From positions 1 through 44,874 of the forward strand of contig CANPBB010000009.1 of assembly GCA_947572235.1 (NCBI GenBank): 44,874 nt of DNA, in the 5' to 3' direction. The position numbers and the translations under genes are program-made. Below, piece after piece: positions 42,207 through 44,874 of this stretch (positions within the stretch are counted from its first letter, which is position 1; each line of letters begins with the position of its first letter). The DNA is from an uncultured Clostridia bacterium (GTDB lineage Bacteria; Bacillota; Clostridia; Oscillospirales; Oscillospiraceae). The notes beneath the pieces were generated by a model that searched no databases, was not told the origin of the DNA, and saw nothing but the letters and a program-made list of their open reading frames with translations.

Positions 42207-42238
42207 ACCCTTTCCCTCCCCAAAGGGAGGGAAAGGGT
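42207..42238 (+). repeat. Stem-loop after fliD
   Basis: ACCCTTTCCCTCCC (42207-42220), loop CAAA, GGGAGGGAAAGGGT (42225-42238); a perfect 14-bp stem beginning 20 bases after the fliD stop. Only two T residues follow, so termination would be partial at best and it may instead stabilise the upstream mRNA. The rest of the 222-base gap before fliS shows no gene. Confidence 0.6.
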
Positions 42239-42409
42239 TCCATGCCGGTTGTGCGCAGTATATTCCTGCCGAAGGCACAATTTCCGGCGAAGCTGATCGG
42301 CGGTTTCTGCGGCACGCGCGCCGCCCCCTCTCCCGATGGGCCGCAGCTCAAACCCAAAGCCCGTTGGGAGCAACGAATGGATTTGGCCCTATAGAAAGGA
42401 TCACCGAAA

Positions 42410-42787
42410 ATGGATATGAGAGGCTATCAGCAGTATAAACAGCAATCAATTAACTCCATGACAGCCGGCGAGCTGCTGCTCCTGCTGTATGATGAGCTGG
42501 TGAAGCGCAGCACACTCGCCTCCATGGCCTTGGACAAGCAGGACTTCCTTCAGTTCGAGAACTCGGTGGACCGCTGTGTGGACATTGTCAACTATTTGGA
42601 TGACACCTTGGACCACCAGTACCCCATCAGCAAGGATCTCAGCCGCATGTATGAGTTCTTTACCTATCAGCTGGGCCGGATCAAGATCGGCCGGAACAAA
42701 GCGGAGCTGGAACGTCTGCGCCCCATGTTTTCGGAGATGCGTGACGCCTTCCGCACCGCGGAGAAAAACACCTCTGGTGGAAAGTGA
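42410..42787 (+). CDS. fliS: Flagellin export chaperone FliS
   Basis: A 125-residue FliS. The family start YQQYKQQSINSMTAGELLLLLYDELVKRSTLA and the later LDHQYPISKDLSRMYEFF are clear. It binds flagellin's C-terminus in the cytoplasm until export. AGAAAGGA lies about 10 bases before the ATG. Confidence 0.93.
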   Translation: MDMRGYQQYKQQSINSMTAGELLLLLYDELVKRSTLASMALDKQDFLQFENSVDRCVDIVNYLDDTLDHQYPISKDLSRMYEFFTYQLGRIKIGRNKAELERLRPMFSEMRDAFRTAEKNTSGGK

Positions 42788-42792
42788 GTCCT

Positions 42793-43188
42793 ATGATGAA
42801 TGCAAGCGATTGGCTGGACTTAACGGTACTGGAGCGAAAAAAATATAACTATCTCAATGAGACGCTGGATCTCACCCAGCAAATTGGCAGCGCCTTGGAC
42901 CATAACGACCAGATCTCCCTGAAGATGCTGCTCGCCATGCGTCAAGAGCCAATTATGTACTTGGAGGAGCTTAAACAGACCATCCAAGCCCGGCGTCAGG
43001 ACCTACCCCCGGAGGATCAAGAGCGCGTGCAGGCGCTCCTTTCGGGGGCTTCTCCGCGGACGCAGGAGGAGAACACCTTTGTGCAGCAGGCGGCCACAGT
43101 CATCCGCCTGTTGCAGCGCGTCATAGAGCTGGATCGGGCCGTCAACCTGCGTCTGACCGGCAGCAGCTCTATCTACAACAAAAAATAA
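42793..43188 (+). CDS. fliT: FliT-like flagellar chaperone
   Basis: About 131 residues, helical, following fliS, the usual place of FliT (FliD chaperone). The sequence itself (LERKKYNYLNETLDLTQQIGSAL) is only loosely FliT-like, so position carries much of the call. The start is ATG 42793 (AAAGTGAG upstream) or GTG 42784, which would overlap the fliS stop. Confidence 0.65.
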   Translation: MMNASDWLDLTVLERKKYNYLNETLDLTQQIGSALDHNDQISLKMLLAMRQEPIMYLEELKQTIQARRQDLPPEDQERVQALLSGASPRTQEENTFVQQAATVIRLLQRVIELDRAVNLRLTGSSSIYNKK

Positions 43189-43261
43189 CCTCTGTATGGC
43201 CGTCCCCCTCTGCGGCGGCGCGGCATACAACTATTCCCCATAGGTAAGGAGCCCCATTCAA

Positions 43262-43999
43262 ATGGCGGAAATTCGTTTAGAAAATGTTTCAAAACGGTAT
43301 AAGGCCGAGGGCCGGGTGCAGTACGCGGTGCGGGATATCAGTCTCACCATCGAACAAGGGGAGTTCGTCTTTCTCATTGGCAGCAGCGGGGCAGGCAAAA
43401 GCACCCTTTTGAAGCTGATCAGCCGGGAGATTACCCCTGACGAGGGCGTGGCCTACCTTAACAATATGAACATGGCCCGGTACGTGGGCCCATGGCGCGC
43501 TCAGCTCTCCCGTTCCTTCGGCGTGGTCAGCCAGCAGTCCCTCTTGATTCGCAAGCGCACTATTGGGGACAACCTGCTCATCGCCGCCCGGGCCACCGGG
43601 ATGTACCGCAAGGGGCAGAAAGCGGTGCCCAAAGCCTTGGGCATTGTGGGGCTGCCCAATGTAGAGTCCTGTTTCCCCGCGGAGCTATCCATCGGAGAGT
43701 GCCGCCGGGCGGAACTGGCCCGCGCTTTGGTCTCCAGCCCGCCAATTTTGCTCTTAGATGAGTTGACAGCGAACTTAGATGATGATAATATTTGGGATAT
43801 GATGCACCTTTTGAAGGAGCTTAATGACCACGGTACTACCATCGTCATGGCCACCCACGCCAGCCAGTACGTCAATATCATGCGTAAGCGGGTGGTCACG
43901 CTGGTGGACGGTCGGATCGTGGGCGATGTGAGAAATGGAAAATACGGCGACATCGCGGGACCATCCAAGGGCGGTTCGTCTTCAGATATGATTGTGTAG
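43262..43999 (+). CDS. FtsE-like ABC ATPase without a partner permease
   Basis: A 245-residue ABC ATPase closest to FtsE/LolD. It begins IRLENVSKRYKAEGRVQYAVRDISLTI; Walker A is GSSGAGKST at 40-48, Q-loop near 91, Walker B ILLLDE at 162-167 with LTANLD after it and H199. The signature at 142-146 reads LSIGE, where LSGGE is normal, and ECRRAEL replaces EQQR-type residues. No FtsX-like permease is adjacent. FtsE-FtsX controls wall hydrolases at division. A flagellar role is only suggested by location. GTAAGGAG precedes the ATG. Confidence 0.8.
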   Translation: MAEIRLENVSKRYKAEGRVQYAVRDISLTIEQGEFVFLIGSSGAGKSTLLKLISREITPDEGVAYLNNMNMARYVGPWRAQLSRSFGVVSQQSLLIRKRTIGDNLLIAARATGMYRKGQKAVPKALGIVGLPNVESCFPAELSIGECRRAELARALVSSPPILLLDELTANLDDDNIWDMMHLLKELNDHGTTIVMATHASQYVNIMRKRVVTLVDGRIVGDVRNGKYGDIAGPSKGGSSSDMIV

Positions 44000-44170
44000 A
44001 ACAATATTTTTGTATTAAGGGTGGGAAAAGTCGTGTGAAAATGCATCGAGTCAGCTTTGCCCTCCGGGCAAGGCTCTGCGCAGCCCCCCGGGGACGGCCT
44101 GAGCCCCCGGAATGACAGCACGTCCCCTTGTATGCCATGTTCGCAAAGAAACATTTAGGAGGAAATACAT

Positions 44171-44874
44171 ATGAAGTTTGAACACATGAAGATCAAAAAG
44201 AGTTTGATCATCGGCTACAGTATCGCCTTGATCCCCGCGATCATCATTATCCTGATCTGCTTAGGCATGAACCTGAGCCAGCAGGCCTCCTTCGTTGAAC
44301 TGATCAACGAGGAAGTCTACGCTCACGAACTGGTGACCCGGGCTCGCATGAACTCCAACATCGCCGCCCGCAACCTGCGCGGCATCGCCCTTTTGCCCAA
44401 CACCTATAATGAGCGCGAGACCGAAATTAACAAGGCTCTCAGCGATTTGACCTCCACCCTCAGCGAGCTGGAGAAGATCTACCCCCTCAATGATGGGAAG
44501 ATGTCCCAGTACAAGACAGCTTGTGAGGCTTGGCAGGCCGAGGCAGCCGACATCTTGGAGCTGCTCAAAGAAGGCAAGCAGTCAGAGGCCGTGGTCTTGA
44601 TTCGGGACAGCTGTACGCCAGCGCTGAACGAGATGGCCGATTTGGCCCAAGATGTGTCCAACAGCTTGGAGCAGGTAAAGGTGGATGCCATTGATGCCCA
44701 GCGTACCAGCGGCTTTATCTCCATTGGCATCGCCGTGGTGGTGATGGTCGTCACCTTGATCTTCACCCTGATTGCCGCCGGCAAGCTGATCCGCTCCATC
44801 GTGATCCCCTTGGAGGGCGCCCGGAAGGCCATGGTCGCCATGAGCCAAGGCAATCTCCGTGAGCAGGTGACCTT
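44171..44874 (+). CDS. Methyl-accepting chemotaxis protein, partial at window edge
   Basis: The first 234 codons of a chemoreceptor. A membrane helix lies at about 11-33 (SLIIGYSIALIPAIIIILICL), a four-helix-bundle type ligand domain of about 150 residues follows (4HB_MCP), then a second helix (ISIGIAVVVMVVTLIFTLIAAG) and the start of a HAMP domain (LIRSIVIPLEGARKAMVAMSQGNLREQVT). The signalling domain lies beyond the window. AGGAGG precedes the ATG by about eight bases. The 171-base gap before it carries a hairpin TTGCCC-tcc-GGGCAA (44057-44071) but no gene. Confidence 0.9.
   Translation, partial: MKFEHMKIKKSLIIGYSIALIPAIIIILICLGMNLSQQASFVELINEEVYAHELVTRARMNSNIAARNLRGIALLPNTYNERETEINKALSDLTSTLSELEKIYPLNDGKMSQYKTACEAWQAEAADILELLKEGKQSEAVVLIRDSCTPALNEMADLAQDVSNSLEQVKVDAIDAQRTSGFISIGIAVVVMVVTLIFTLIAAGKLIRSIVIPLEGARKAMVAMSQGNLREQVT

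Overview
The window is one long flagellar and chemotaxis locus from a GC-rich, Gram-positive-type bacterium. Several points suggest a motile member of the Clostridia, possibly a gut Oscillospiraceae relative. There are no P-ring or L-ring genes. The flgM-flgN-flgK-flgL-DUF6470-fliW-csrA order, FliY rather than a short FliN, FlbD, and the CheC/CheD/CheV set are all typical of Firmicutes. Codon use is rich in G/C at third positions. The species assignment is inference; the gene content is clear.

Layout. (1) 342-965, minus strand: a PilZ protein with its own promoter and terminator. (2) 1357-8274: late operon flgM-flgN-flgK-flgL-DUF6470-fliW-csrA, behind a sigma-28-like promoter and closed by a strong terminator at 8291-8323. 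(3) 8843-36497: the main fla/che operon, about 28 kb. It runs flgB-flgC-fliE-fliF-fliG-fliH-fliI-fliJ-unknown-fliK-flgD-(TIGR02530-type)-flgE-flbD-motA-motB-fliM-fliY-cheY-fliO-fliP-fliQ-fliR-flhB-flhA-fliA-flgF-flgG-cheC-cheD-cheV-EAL/HDOD. Two sigma-A-like promoters precede it and a terminator at 36502-36532 ends it. (4) 36541-37377: a small accessory patch with palindromic repeats, an XRE repressor, a shared operator and a frameshifted DUF6809-like gene. (5) 39223-37483, minus strand: a ParA ATPase followed by a protein with a C-terminal ComFB domain. (6) 39395 to the right edge: fliD-fliS-fliT, an FtsE-like ABC ATPase and the start of a chemoreceptor gene.

Together the genes encode the export gate and ATPase, MS ring, switch, rod, hook, hook-filament junction, cap, export chaperones, stator, the sigma-28/FlgM checkpoint, the FliW/CsrA control pair and part of the CheY dephosphorylation and adaptation system. 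Not seen in the window: flagellin, flhF, flhG, fliL, cheA, cheW, cheB and cheR.

Most interesting points: the divergent ParA-ComFB pair, which has the layout of a ParA positioning system with a possible cyclic-dinucleotide-binding cargo adaptor; a FliY whose linker holds two near-identical copies of a FliM-type CheY-binding peptide; repeat-bearing FlgK, FlgL and FlgD; a fliO-fliP junction in one reading frame where fliP lacks a well-placed canonical start; and an orphan FtsE-like ATPase with an altered ABC signature.
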